Positions 1-13,845 of a DNA stretch of 64,000 bases are shown here, one piece after another. How positions within the stretch are numbered: the first letter of the stretch is position 1; each line of letters starts with the position of its first letter. Source of the DNA: Sweltsa coloradensis (taxonomy: Eukaryota; Arthropoda; Insecta; Plecoptera; Chloroperlidae); NCBI GenBank assembly GCA_024449915.1, contig JAMZAV010000794.1, positions 248,001 through 312,000 on the forward strand, in the 5' to 3' direction. Below the pieces are notes generated by a model. That model was not told the origin of the DNA and did not search any database. It worked only from the letters and a program-made list of their open reading frames with translations. Made by a program: the position numbers and the translations under genes.

Positions 1-2559
1 GAAATTTTTTTTAATAATCATATTTTTAATTATTTATTTTAATATTCATATTTTTTTTAAATTATAATTTTTTTAATTTTTAATTATTATTTTTTTTATG
101 AATTTTTAATTTCAAGATGGCGAATGCTACCTAGAGATGGCCTCTTTAACCAAACTTTTTTCAAGATGGGGGATACTACACTAGAGGGTGACCACTTTAA
201 CTAATTTAAACCTAACATGATGACGATGCAAACCTGTAAAGACTGTTTTTCAAGATGGTGGCACTACCTAAGTGGACTGTTTAAAACCAAACTTAACCTA
301 AGTTTTTTTTAATTTCGGTACGGAGCATCGTGTACCTCCTTCCAGGACGAAACGGGACCGAGATGACGTTTTTGAGCTTGACTTGTCTAAGACTACCCCA
401 CGGTGTCGGGGGCAGAAGTAATGCGCAGGGGTTTTTATTTCGCGAATTTTTAATTTAATTTTTCCCAAGTAATTACGTTTTTGAAAAAAAGTAGATGAAG
501 TGTATTTGAACCCCGGGCCGTCTGCGCAAATTGACAGCAAACCACTGGACTGCCAGGACACAGATGACAGCATGATTTTTGCGTTACCCTAACCTACACG
601 GACACTACGACGGCCGACCTATAAAAATTTGTAACAAAGGGGAAACGCTTTCTAGTAGGGATTTTTGGGAAACAAAACGGCACTACGGCGGCGCTACCTA
701 GGAACTCAACATGTAACTAAGCAACACATATAGCATGAATTTTGAACTAAGTAAAAAGCTATATTCGCCCATAACTAGAACCAAGCATGAAAAAGGGGTG
801 ATGTCACGATACACAAATTTTCAAGACATGTATTTGTGTGTGAAGATGAGGATAAGGAAAGGGTTTTACATGGGGTAAATTTAATTTAAAGTAAAAAATT
901 ATTCATGTTTAAAAACTTAAAATTTATTAAAAAAAACACTTTTGTCCATGTAACCACAATTTTACAATACATTTTTGCCCCAAAGCAGCATTCATCAACA
1001 CCACTTACTGTAATAAATTCAGTCCAATTCAACACAATTTTTTCCTATTCAAGAAATGTACTTCTCCTCATGATATATAATGTTAAATAGAGGTTTTCAA
1101 AAAAAAAGTCAGTACGCTAACACGATGTAGAACGGGAATTAAAGTATTAAATTGTTATACCCCACGAAGCATAACTCATCAAAATAGAGAGCTTCTTAAA
1201 GTTTTTTAAATATCCCCAGCGTCTGGTGTACGAGTCTTCCTGTAAAGAGGGGGCAGCTAGGGCTCCAGCGCCTATGTTCCTCACTGGGTATGTCTGTAGG
1301 TGACCCTGACCCAGTTTCCATTGCAATAGGCCATGCAACGTATCTTTTCTTGGCATAGTAGAGCCCCGTAGCAGCAAGATCTTCAGGTTTTACACTTAAC
1401 GGGAAAATTGTTAAAAGGTTCCAGTCGGGCCGTAAAATGTTTCTTTTTAAAGAGTCCATTCTTGAACCCTTTGTTTGTCGCGAAGGTTTAAAATTCGAGC
1501 GAGGCACTCATGAGGGCTGTTTAATGAAGACTCTGAAATAATTCTTTTTGATGTGCTAGAGACACGATGGTATGCGCTGCCCACGACTAAACTAGACACT
1601 GACTGACAAAGCTCAAGATCCTCTTGCATTGAAGGTGCTCCTAGGGGTAGTTTCGTGAAGCTTCGTAAATTTTGGGAAACTTCGTAAATGTTCGTGAATT
1701 TGGGAAATCTTGGGAGCTCCGTCCTTTTCTCTCCCATCACCAACTTCGTGAAACTGTCTGGATTTGCAATCTAAGTTTAAAATTTTTTCAATTTATTTTT
1801 TAAAAAATTTACTTCTTCAGCCCTTTTATTTCCACTGCAGACAGACGTCTAACACTACCAATTTTTTAAAAAATTGGTGGTCTATTCATGAAAAAGTGAA
1901 TGACTCCAATTTATAGGAATAAATAGCCTATTCATAAAGGAGTGCATTGTATGTTACAAAACGAATGGATTACAAACATTTTCATGTTAAAGACTTGGGA
2001 AACTTATTTAAAACCCTTTTAAGATTTTTTTGCGGCCCGTCATTCTTTTTGGGGTAAGTGAAAAATTTTTTTTTTTGTGTAGGAAATTTTTTTGATCCAA
2101 AAGACCCTGCCCTGTTTTTTGCCCAACCTCTGTTGTGGGTTTGTGCCCTTTGGGGCAAAGTTTAAGACTTTGTTCAAAATTTGGCTTTTTACGACCCAGG
2201 CATGTTCAATTCAAACAATTACGGTTGATGCCCTGAGGACAAATTCAGAGGAAGGAAGGGGCCTTGTAAACCTAAAAGCCAAAAGTTTTTAAAGTTTTTA
2301 TACTCTAGAAAATGCGTGAAAATAATAATTTTTCCCTTAATTTTTAAAGCCCTTACTACTTGAAATGAAAATGGTGAAAAGAGTTTTCACATTAAAAAAA
2401 TTTTTAAGTTCTTATAATACCTTTTAAAGAAAAATGTGTGAAAAAAGAAAAATGTTACTAGGGTACGTATTTCATTATATTATGTGTTGGAAATAATAAG
2501 GAAAATTTTTAAAAATTTTCCAAGTTCTTACACTTTTTAAAGAAAATGCTAAAAATAAC

Positions 2560-3410
2560 ACAACACTAACACCCATACACTTCATACTTCTCACCCTACA
2601 ATTCACCACACCACAATAGTTTCCCCTCACACTATTTTCACACTACACCACACAAATCCCCAAACGTACACTATCTCACCACTTACAATACACTACAATA
2701 CCCACACAAAGTTCACTGACACTCCCTTCCCTACACTACACCAAAAAAGTACACACTGTCATACATCCACACTACAATACACTACAATACACCACAAAAA
2801 AGTATACACTGTACACTACTCTCCTCACACACACCCACAAAGTACCATGTACACTACATCTCAACTAACTACACTCAACCACACAAATCACCCCGTTTCT
2901 TCTTCTCCACTACAGTACACTACCCCACACAAGAACACATTGTACACTACATCTCACACTAATCACTACACCACACAAAGAACACTTTACTACATTACAC
3001 TACGTAAAATTTACCACAAAAAGAAAACACCTGTACACTACTCTCACACTACAATACATACAATACTTTACACAAAGTACACACTGTACACTACTCTCCT
3101 CAACTACACCACACAAAGACACTTGTACACCATCCCCCACTACACTACACTACACCCCCACAAAGACACACTGTTACTACCTCCACACTACATACACTTC
3201 ACCCCCAAAAGTACACACTGTACACTACATTTTACACTACAATACACTACAATCACCACACAAAGTACCACTGTACACTACTCTCACACTACAAACACTA
3301 CTACACAAAGTACACCTGTAACTACGTCTCACACTACACCACATAAATACACACCTACACTACTTCACCTCACACACACCACACAAATACAACTGTACAA
3401 ACATAACAAT
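2560..3410 (+). repeat. CACTACAC-type degenerate microsatellite, left arm
   Basis: Irregular repeats of words such as TACACTACA, CACACAAAGTACAC and TGTACACTAC fill this block. The 201-codon open frame across it is only the repeat read as Thr/Tyr/His codons and is not a gene. The inverted counterpart lies at about 9650-10240. Confidence 0.85.
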
Positions 3411-3952
3411 AACTTTTCCTTGCAAATTTTAAAATTCTTTTTATTTTTGTAAATAAAAAAAAAAAAAAAGTGAAAAAAATTTGTCTTTTACTGTGTAAAT
3501 TTTTTGATGCAAGAAAGTATGTTAAACTTTTTTTAACACCATTAAGAAAATGCATCCCAAAAATATGTGTTTTCCTGAAAAGTTTCAAGTTCTTATTCTT
3601 TGGAAAAAAATTTGTGTGCAAAAAAGTAAGAGACTTAAAAAACTTTTTAGTTCTACTAAAAATAAAAGTAAGTTTCCTTTACAAGTAACAAGTTTTAGTT
3701 AAAAAAAACTAACAAGTTCTTAAGTCCGTAAAGAAATTGCGTACACATAAACTACTTTTATTTAAAAAAACCTCAAGTTCGTAACCTGTCACGCAAATGT
3801 GCGCATTTAAAAGTTTTCCATGAAAACTTTTAAAGTTCTAATATACTCTGTAAGAAAAAACTCGTAAAAAAAGTTTACACATTGACTAGTTTAAAATATA
3901 TGTAAGAAAAATACTCAGTAAGGGTAAATTTTTTTAATTAAAAAATAAAAAA

Positions 3953-3984
<32 letters not shown>

Positions 3985-5800
3985 TTTTCCCAAAAAGAAA
4001 TTTTTTTAAGTTTAATACTCTGAAAAGAAAACCGTGAATATAAATTACAAACGACTACTTTAATACTATTGAGAAAAACAGGGGCAAGTAATTTTAACAT
4101 TTCAATTACAAACTAATAATTTCTTTTACTCTGTAAAGAAAACGCGTGAAATAATTTAAAAAAACGGGGTACTTTAATTTATGGAGAAAAATATGAAGTA
4201 TTAAACTTTAAATTACAAACTAATAAGTTCTTTACTCTGAAAGATTAATGCACAAATAATTTTTAAAAATAACAAATTCCAAGTTGTTTTTCTCTGTAAA
4301 TAAAACTGTGCTAAAAAAAGTTTACAAAGCAAAAAAATCACAATTTTTTAAAGCTCTGTAAAGAATATGCGTTAAAATCTTTGAACAAATTTTCTTGTTT
4401 TTATACTTTTTAAAGAAAAATGCATTAGAAAAAGTTTACAAAGTTACAGTTACTATTTTAAAGTTTTTTTTCGCTCTTAAGAAGATTGGTGCATATAACT
4501 TAAGTTTTCCTTTGAAAATTTCAAGTTCTTATACTCTATAAAAGTTAAAGGCGTGAAAAAAATTTTAAAAAAACTATAAAGTTATTATACTCTGTAAAGA
4601 AAATGATTGGAAAAAATTCGTGTTCTTATTGGTCAATTTCTTATGAAAGGAAGTATTGTTAAAAGTTTTTACAAGTTCTTGCACTCTGTGAAGAAATTGC
4701 TTAAAAAAAAAGTTTACATGTGTAAAAAAATTTTTAAGTGTTGTGCTTGTGTCATATTTCTTTAGTGCAAGGGAGTAAAATTTAAAAAAAATTTTTACTA
4801 ATTCGTCAACTTTTTAAGAAAATAGCGGAAATGTGAAAAAACTTACAATTTTAAATTTCTTATACTCTTAAATAAATTGTGGCACACAAGAAAATTTTTT
4901 ATTTTTAACTCCACAAGTAATTTACGTTTTAAATTGTTGCATCCCAAATAAAAATTTTTTACTTTAAAAAAAAAATACTGTTATTAAAACTTTGTAAAGT
5001 TTTGCGTTTTAATAATAAAAATTTTCATTTTACAGACTTGCAAAAAACAATTTTTTTTTTAAAACCTACAAGTTTTTAAAAACTCTGAAAAGAAAATCAT
5101 GAAAAAATTTCACACTGACTAGTTTAATACTAGTAAGAAAAAAAAGTGCAGGCAAGTAAACATTTAAATAACAAACTAACAAGTTTGATATTTTGAAAGA
5201 AAATGCTCCCTAAAAAAGTTTACAAACTAAAAATTCACAAGTTATTATACTCTGAAAAAAAAACGGTGCTAAAAAAATTTACAAACTTACTTTCTAAATG
5301 TTGTCAAGAAAATGTGTGCACAAAAGATAAATTTTTACTTAAAAAACCCTACAAGTTCTTATACTATGTAAAGAAATTTTAGTAAATAAGTTTACAAATA
5401 AAAACTGACTAGTTCTTTAACGCTCAAAAGATATTTTGTGTACAGGATTGACTTTTTTCACAAACTTAAAAGTTCAAAAATTTTTAAAATTGCGTGCACA
5501 TAAAAAAATTTTACAACTATAACCCAATTTTTACTTACTTTTACTTTTTTTTTAAAACTTCAAGTTTTTAACATGGTAAAGTTATTGCGTGTATGAAATA
5601 AAATTTTTCATTTAAAAATTTAAAAGGGTTATACTTGTAAACAAATTGCGTGAAAATAAGTTTTCAAACTCCCCAAACCTCAATTTACTTACTCGCAACC
5701 AAAATGCTTCAAATAAGTTTCGATCAAAAATATTAGCAGTTATGAATTAGTTTTAGAGTTTTGCGCAATTTTCCTGCACTAAATTAAAAAAACTTAAAAG
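3400..5800 (+). repeat. AT-rich tandem-like repeat, left arm core
   Basis: A diverged unit of roughly 60-110 bases recurs, recognisable by AAGTTCTTATACTCTGTAAA followed by a GAAAATGCGTG-like word and an AAAAAGTTTACAA-like word. Spacing is irregular, so this is a degenerate satellite rather than a clean array. No gene is seen. Confidence 0.6.
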
Positions 5801-8800
5801 TTTTAAAAGGAAAAATATTTTTTTTTTCCATACAACATCACATAAAACAAGATATATCCGACTTGAAGACATGTATGTTTTACAAAGTATTAAAACTTAA
5901 AGTTTTATGGGAAAAAATTTGTTTTTAAATGCACCATTTTCTTTACATAGCATAACAACGTGGCAGAACTTTAGCACATTCTTTCATTGCAACAAATTAA
6001 AAAAAATAAAAATGTACACATGCAGAATTATTTTAACTTATTTGAAAGGAAGCTTAATTTATTTGCAACCATGTTCTATAAAGTATATAAACTTGAAAGT
6101 TTATAGAGGAAAAAATAACTTACTTGCATCCTTTTTTTTACGAGTATGTAAACTTTTGAGTTTGCAATGTGTAAAATTTTTCAACACATTTTTTTTTTAC
6201 AGAGTTAAAACTTGGAGTTTTTAAATGTGTAAATTTTTTTTCAACATTTTTTCTTTACAGATTAAATAACTTAGGTTTGTTAAGTATGGTTGTTGTTTGT
6301 ACTGTAAATTTTTACAAAATATAAAAACTTGTAATTTTAAACTTACTTGCATGCATTTTATTTACTGATTAAAAAAAACTTTTTAGATTTATTGAGAAAA
6401 AGTAAAATTATGTACACGTAATATCTTTACAGAGTATTAAATTGTAAGTTTGTAACTTTGTTAACTTATTTAAAGCATTTTTTATTTTCAGAGTATAAGG
6501 AAACTTACTTTTCTTGCTACTTTTTTCTTACAGATTATAAGGACTTGTAAGTTTGTGTACTTTTTATTTAGCATTTTCTTTACAAAAGTAAAAAATGAAA
6601 ATTTTAAAAGGAAAACTAAATTACTTCAATATTTTTTTTTACAGAGTTTAAAAACTTGTGAATTTGTAATTCGTAAACTTTTTTGGGGGCTTTACTTTCC
6701 AAGTATCATAACTTGTTAGTTTGTTATTTAAATGTTTACTTGCTCACGTTTTTTTTCTTACATAGTATTAGAACTAGTCATGTGTAAAAATTTTTTTATG
6801 AGTTTTCTTTTCAGAGTTTAAAAACTTGTAGGTTTTTTAAAATAAAAATTTTTTGTTCAATCTGTAAGTGAAAATTTTATTATATACACGAATAACTTTT
6901 CATGTATAATAACTAGTATTTTTTTTAAAAAATAAAACTTGTTATTTTGGATGCAACAATTTTTTAAACAACCCTTAATTACTTTGTAGGGGTTAAAATA
7001 AAAGTTATCTTGTGTACACACATTTATTTTGAGAGTTAAGAACTTTTAAGATTGTAAATTTGTCAAAATTTTACGCATTTTTTAAACAATTTTCGAACTT
7101 AGTAAAACTTTTTAAAATTTTACTTCCTTGCACTAAAGAAATATATACAAAGACAACACTTAAAGTTATTTTACCAGTAAAATTATTTTCACGCAATTTC
7201 TTCACAGAGTGCAAGAACTTGTAAAAAAAATTTTAACAATACTTCCTTTCCCTAAGAAATTGTACGCAAGTAAGAACACAAATTATTTTCCCAAACATTT
7301 TTCTTCACGAGTTAATAACTTTTTAGTTTGTTAAAATTTTTTTCCCCGTTGAAATTTATAGAGATAAGAACTTTAAATTTTCAAAAGGAAACTTAAGTTA
7401 TATGCACGCAATCTTCTTTCAGAGCGTAAAAAAATTTAAAAAAAAAGTAAAGTAACTTTTTAAATTTACTAATGCATTTTCTTTAAAGAGTAAAAAACAA
7501 GAAAATTTTTTCAACTGATTTTAACGCATTATTCTTTACAGAGCTTTAAAAAATTTTGAGTTTGTTGCTTTTAAACTTTTTTTAGCCAGTTTTATTTTCA
7601 GGAAAAACAACTTGTGAATTTGTTAGTTTGTAAACTTTTTTACGTGCTATTAATCTTTCAGAGTATAAGAACTTATTAGTTTTTAATTGAAAAGTTTAAA
7701 TTTCTTGACGTATTTTTCTCGCATCCCCCCCATTAAAGTAGCCATTTTAAAAATTATTTTTACGCGTTTTTTTTACGAGTAAAAGAAAATTTTTAGTTTG
7801 TAATTGAAAGTTAAATTACTTGCCGTGTTTTTCTCACATAGAAATTTAAAATAGTCATTTTTTAATCTTATATTCACGAGTTTTCTTTACAGAGTATTAG
7901 AACTTAAAAAAAATTTCTTAAGGAAAACTTAACTTAATTGCGCAATGTTCGTTTTAATATAAGGAATAATTAGTTTGTAAATTTAAAGGGTTTTCTTACT
8001 TGCACGTTTTTTTCTTAATAGTATTAGAACAGTCAGTGTGTAAACTTTTTTCAGAGTTTTTTTACAGAGTTTAAAAACTTGTAGGTTTTTTAAAAAAAAA
8101 ATTGTTTGTTGCAAGTCTGTAAGTGAAAATTATATTTTATACACGCAATAAAATTTTCTGTAAATAATAGATTTTTTTTAAAGTAAAACTTGTTTTTTGG
8201 ATCAAAAATTTAACAAAGTATAAATTACTTTTAGGATTAAAAGTAAAGTTTTCTTGTGTACACAAATTTTTTTAGAGGTAAAGAAATTGTAAGATTGTAA
8301 TTTTTTCAACATTTCTACCTATTTTTTAACAATTTTTACGAATTAGTAAAACTTTTTAAAATTTTACTTTTCCCTTGATAAGAAATATGATCACAAGCTA
8401 CAACACTTAAGTTATTTTACACATGAAACTTTTTTTCACGCAATTTTTTCACAGAGTGCAAAAAAAAAAAAAACTTGTAAAAATTTTAACAAAACTTCCT
8501 TTCACCTAAGAAAAATGTACGCAAGTAAGAACAAAATTATTTTTCCAAACATTTTTTTCAAGGTATAATAACTTTTTGTTTTTAAATTTTTTTTCACGCC
8601 TTGAACTTATGAGTATAAAAAACTTGAAAATTTTAAAGGAAAACTTAAATTTATGCACGCAATCTTTTACAGAGCGTAAAAACTTTAAAAAATGTAACTG
8701 TAAAACTTTTTAAACTTTATCTAATGCATTTTTTTTTAAAGAGTATAAAAAAAAGAAAATTTGCACTGATTTTTTAAAGCATTATTTTTACAGAGTTTAA

Positions 8801-9650
8801 AAAACTTGTGATTTGTTCTTTTTAACTTTTTTTAGCACGTTTTATTTACAGAGAAAAAACAACTTGTGAATTTTTTGTTTTTTAAACTTATTTTCTGCAT
8901 TACTTTTAGAGTATAAAAACTTATTAGTTTGTAAATTTAAATGTTTAAATTCTTGCACGTATTTTTTTCCCCATACTTTAAAAGTAGCCAGTTTGTAAAC
9001 TTTTTTCACGCGTTTTCTTTACAGAGTATTAGAACTAAAAAATTTCTTAAAGGGAAAAATTAAATTTAAATTGCGCACATGTTCGTTTTAATATAAGAAA
9101 ATTTATTTGTAATTGAAAGTTTTCTTTCTTGCACGTATTTTTCTTAAAAATTTTATTATTTTCCCAGTCAATGTGTAAATTGTTTTCACGATTTTTTACA
9201 GAGTAATTAAAACTTGAAAAGTTTTTTAGGAAAACTTAAAAGCGCAATTTGCGTGACAGAGTTACGAATTTTAGGTTTTTAAATAAAAAGCTGTTTATGG
9301 GGTACGCAATTTCTTTAGGACTATAAGAACTTGTTAGTTTGTTAACTAAAACTTGTTTGCTTTTAAAGGAAAACTTACTTTTTTCGTTTGTAGAACTAAA
9401 TTTGTAAGTCTCTTAAATTATTTGCAACATTTTTTTTCCAAAGAAGTAAGAACTTTGAAACTTTGCATGGAAAAAACATATTTTTGGCAGTTTTCTTAAT
9501 GTGGTGTAAAACGTTTAAAACTACTTTCTTGCACAAAGAAATATTACACATGTAAAAAAACAAGTTGTTTGCACTATTTTATTTACAAAAATAATAAGAA
9601 ATTTTAAAAATTTGCAAGGAAAAGTTATGTGGTATGTTTTTACAGTTGTC
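5800..9650 (-). repeat. AT-rich tandem-like repeat, right arm core, with a 1.24-kb tandem duplication
   Basis: This is the reverse orientation of the left-arm core (TTTCTTTACAGAGTATAAGAAC-like units). Within it, about 6830-8070 is repeated at about 8070-9310: the ordered landmarks at 7016-7220 (GTGTACACA, TTTTTAAACAATTT, CACGCAATTTCTTCACAGAG) reappear at 8255-8465. This makes the right core about 1.4 kb longer than the left. No gene is seen. Confidence 0.6.
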
Positions 9651-10240
9651 TTTGTGTGGGGTAGGGGAGGTTTAAGTAGTGTACGGTGTGTACTTTTGTG
9701 GTGTAGTGTGAGGGCGTATGTACAAATGTACTTTGGTAGTGTAGTGTATTTAGTGTGAATGTAGTGTACAGTGTTACTTTGTGTGGTGTATTTTAGTGTA
9801 TTGTAGTTGAGATGAAGTGTACAATGTTACTTTTGTGGTGTAGTGGAGGAGGAGGTAAAAGTGACTTTGGTAGTGTAGTGTAGGGGATTGTGGTAAGATG
9901 TATGTACAGTGTGTACTTTTGTGGTGAATGTGTGTGAGTGTATGTAACAAGTGTTTTTGTGTGGTGAGTGTACTGTAGTGTGAAAAAAGAAGAAAAGTGT
10001 GTACTTTGTGTGGTGTAGTGTAGGTGTGTGAATTAGTTACAATGTGTACTTTGTGTGGTGTATGTGGGGGAGTATGTACGTGTATACTTTGTGGTGATTT
10101 TAGTGTATTGTAGTGGAGAGTAGTGTACAGTGTGTACTTTGTGTGGTTAGTGTGAGAAATAGTTGAGGTGAAACTATGTGTGGTGTGGTGAATTGTAGGG
10201 TGAGAAGTACTGAAGTTATGGAGTGTAGTGTTGGTTATTT
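9650..10240 (-). repeat. GTGTAGTG-type degenerate microsatellite, right arm
   Basis: Recurrent words GTGTAGTGTA, GTGTACTTTGTGTGGTG and TAGTGTACAGTGTGTAC make this the inverted partner of 2560-3400. It is shorter than the left block. Confidence 0.8.
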
Positions 10241-13072
10241 TTTAGCATTTCTTTACAAAGTGTAAAAAACTTGGTAAAAATTTTTAAAATTTTCCTTATT
10301 ATTTCCAACACATAATATAATGAAATACGTACACCTCAGTAACCTTATCTTTTTTGCACACATTTTTCTTTTCATGGTATTATAAGAACTTAAAAAATTT
10401 TTTTAAAGTGAAAACTCATTTTACACATTTTCATTACAAGTAGTAAGGGCTTGAAAAATTGCAAGGAAATTATTATTTTTCCGCATTTTTAGAGATAAGA
10501 ATTGATAAAACTTTTGGCTTTTAGGTTCACAAGGCCCTTCCTTCCTCTGAGATTTGTCCTCAGGGCATCAACCGTCAATTTTTGAATAGATACATGCCTG
10601 GGGTCGTAAACGCCAAGATTTTTAACAAGTGCTTAAACTTTCCCAAAAAGGGACTACGACAAACCACAGGTTTTTGGGCGAAATCAGGTGGGTCTTGTGA
10701 TCAAAATTCCTACACAAAAAATAATTTCACTTACCAACAAAGAAAGACGGCGCCGCAATAAAAAAAAAAGGGTTTTTAAAAATGGTGCAAGTCTGAACAA
10801 CAAGTCTAACTGAAAAAGTTTGTAAAACCATTCGTTTTTGTAATACATGCACTCCTTATGAATAGGGGTTTTGAATTCCTATAATTGGATTTATTCACTT
10901 CTTCATGAATAACCCCCAAGTTTTTTTAAAAAAATTGGTATTTTCTAGACGTCTTCTGCAGTGGAAATAATAGGCTGAAGAAGTAATTTTTAAAAAAAAA
11001 TAAATTGAAATCATGTAACTTAGATTGCAACTCCAGACAGTTTCACGAAGTTGGTGATGGGAAGAGAAAAGGACGGAGCTCCACGAAAAATTTCCCCAAA
11101 ATTCACGAACATTCACGAAGTTTTCCGAAAATTCACAAATTCCGAAAAATCCGCTAGGAGCACCTTCAAGTGCAAGAGGAGTCTTGAGCTTAGTCATTTA
11201 GGTCTGATTAGTCGTGGGCGTCGCATACCATCGGGGTCTTAGCTACATCAATAAAAAAATTTTTACAAGTCTTCATTAACAGTCGTCATGATGCCTCGCT
11301 CGAATTTTAAACCTTCGCGACAAGGGGGTTCAAGAAAAGTTGCATCATTAATAAGAACATTTTACGGCCCGACTGAGAACCTTTTAACAATTTAAGTGTG
11401 TGTAAAACCCGAAGATCTTTCTGCTAGGGCTTACACTGCCATAGAAACTACGTTGCTGTGCCTATTGCAATGTGAAACTGGGGCATGGTCACCTACAGAC
11501 AACCCGTGGGGAACATAGGCGCTGGGCCCTACGCCCCCTCTTTACAGGCAAAAATCGTACACCAGACGTCTGTGGGATATTTAAAGCTTTAAGAAACTCT
11601 TTTGTTTTGAGTGAGTTGGGGTATCGTGATATAATCAATTTAATACTTTAATTCCTTTTTCTACATCGTGTTGCGTACATGACTTTGTGAAAACCCTATT
11701 GACATTATTATCATGAGGAGAAATACATTTCTGTGAATATGGAAAAAATTGGATGAATTGGTACTGAATTTATCTACAGTGAATGGGGTTGATGAAAGCT
11801 GCTTTGGGGCAAAATGTATTTTTAAAATTGTGGTTACATGGACAATGTGATTTGTTAATAAATTTCAAGATTTGTTATAAAACATGAATAAGTTTTGACT
11901 TTTTTTAATTTACCCTTGTAAAAATTTCCTTTTCCTGCTCTTCACACACTAAATACATGTCTTGACGGGTTTTTTGGGATCGTGACATACCCATGTCCCC
12001 CATGCTTGGGCTAGTAGGGCGAAAATTTCTTTTTTCTTAGTTCCAATATCACTGCTAATGTGTTGCTTATTACATGGAGTTCCTAGGGGAGCGCCGCGCG
12101 TAGTGTTCCCTTTAGTTCCAAAAATCCCTACTAGAAAAACGTTTCTTTATTTCAAAATTTTTCTACTAGTGCGCCGTGGTGTGTCCGTGTAGGTTAGATA
12201 AAGCAATAAACTCTGGGTGCATCTGTTCCGGCAGTCCTGGTTGCGTGTCGAAGTTTGGCGCGACGGCCGGGGTTCAAGTACAGCTTCATCTGCTTTTTTT
12301 CAAAAACGTAATTACTTGGGAAAAATTAAATTAACATATACGCGAAATAAAACCACTGCGCATCTACTTCGCGCCCGACCGGGTGGGGGGGGGGAGGGGC
12401 TTAGACAAGTCAAGCTCAAAAACTCAGTCTGGTCCAGTCTTCGTCCCGGAAGGATTACCGATGCTCCCTCCGAAAATTAAATAAAAACTTGGTTTAAATT
12501 AGGTTTAAAAAAGTCACACTATAGTGTAGTGTCCACCATCTTGAAGAAACAAGCTTGACAGGTTTGCATGACGTATATGTTAGGTTAAGTTAGGTTAAAA
12601 TGGTCACCCCCTATGTAGTATCCGCCATCTTGAAAAAAGTTGGGGTTTAAAAAGGCCATACTTAGTGTAGCATTCGCCCTCTGAAATTAAAAATTTATAA
12701 ATAAAAAATAAAATTAAAAATTAAAAATTCATAATTAAAAAATTATGAAAATTAAAAAATGAATAATTAAAAATATGATTTAAATTAAAAAATTTTCATA
12801 ATTAAAATTTTGCATAATTAAAAATTTGCATAATTAAAATTTGGGCTCTCTTTGAACCCCAGTGCCTCACACTCTAGCCTGGCATTGTTCTCCGCATGGC
12901 TAGAGTTGGGTAGAGCACGAGTGAGGGGCCATTCCAAGCAGGAAGCACGACCCTCGGACATCGGGCATTCCTGCGCGTGCGTGGTGGGTACCTACCTACC
13001 TACCTGGTCGCCATCTTCTCGCGGTGGCGCAGCTAGAGCCCCACGAACTTATCATGTCAATTCATGTACGTA

Positions 13073-13403
13073 TTATGCCCCGTCTGGGCCCGGGGTAGTA
13101 TGGCCCAGAGCACATGGCTCTGCAAGACAAAGGGGATTAAGAGAAAAATCCACCTCGAAAAAAATAATAGTAAGAGAAACTAGAGGCGAGCTCTGGCAGT
13201 CGTCATCGGGGACCTCTCCCCCTTCCCTTGACGACCTCCCCGACAACGACGACTATGACAACACGAAGATGACCGCGACGTGAGAACCCTCCATTCCTCC
13301 CCTTACCCGAGGCTGGTTCTGACCAGCAAGGGCCCCTCCTCCCCACATCTCCTAGGCTAGAGTGGCGCATTATGACCTAACGGTTGACGCGCCCTCGATC
13401 TAA
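13073..13403 (-). mobile_element. Interspersed repeat family A, copy 1 (reverse)
   Basis: Read on the minus strand it starts with GGGCGCGTCAACCGTTAGG and ends with CCCGGGCCCAGACGGGG. Between lie the family landmarks GCTGGTCAGAACCAGCC, TCTCACGTCG, a GTC/GTCGTC-rich stretch and CCAGAGCTCGCCTCTAGTTT. It is the only reverse copy in the window. I found no terminal inverted repeat and no convincing protein; the open frame at 12852-13283 is repeat sequence. Confidence 0.75.
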
Positions 13404-13404
13404 A

Positions 13405-13840
13405 TAAACCAAAAAATGTACGCCTACATTCAGTGGCGTAGCTTGGAATTAAAATGCCTGAGTGCAACTGCACCCCTTGCACCCCCTTTTTCTACGCCCC
13501 TACCTTTCTATATACTCTAACTACAAGAGTAACTTTTAATATCTTAAGGGTCAACTGTGTTATATAAACATAAAAAAACTATGTTTGCAACACTTAATGG
13601 AAATAAAGCAAACATTCATTTCATTCATTCATACAATGAGTGAGCTATTATACAAGTAGGCCTACAATTGAAGGTTTAAAGCATCGTGAACTCCCCGTTT
13701 TGCCGCTGTGTAGGTGGTTGCAGTGCAGTGTAGTGGGACGAGGAAGGAACCCATCGGGCCAGCCAACATCCCTGTTAGCTACGTGATTTAAAACTAACTG
13801 TAGTGAACATCAGGTTGGGCTCTACGACCCCCCCCCCCCC
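13405..13840. other. Unassigned intergenic stretch
   Basis: It begins near a CAGTGGCGTAGCTTGG motif at 13435, a common DNA-transposon end in invertebrates, but I found no matching other end with a target duplication. A poly-C run lies at about 13830-13843. No exon is recognised. Confidence 0.4.
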
Positions 13841-13845
13841 CAACC

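Larger units (their letters stand above)
1..12850. repeat. Giant AT-rich inverted repeat (about 12.8 kb, left end cut by window)
   Basis: The two halves are inverted copies. The 300-600 segment matches the reverse complement of 12180-12480, 1150-1750 matches 11040-11640, and the CACTACAC-rich block at 2560-3400 matches the GTGTAGTG-rich block at 9650-10240. In the core, words like CTCTGTAAAGAAA before about 5.8 kb become TTTCTTTACAGAG after it. The arms differ throughout by homopolymer length and small indels, unlike the clean repeats elsewhere in the window. No protein-like open frame is credible here; short open frames at 298-573 and 12217-12480 are the two arms of the same repeat. It may be an uncorrected fold-back long read or a true palindrome. 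Confidence 0.8.

Noticed and set aside
2847..3452. A 201-codon open frame of Thr/Tyr/His residues
   Set aside because: It is the CACTACAC-type microsatellite read as codons; stop codons are merely rare in that repeat.
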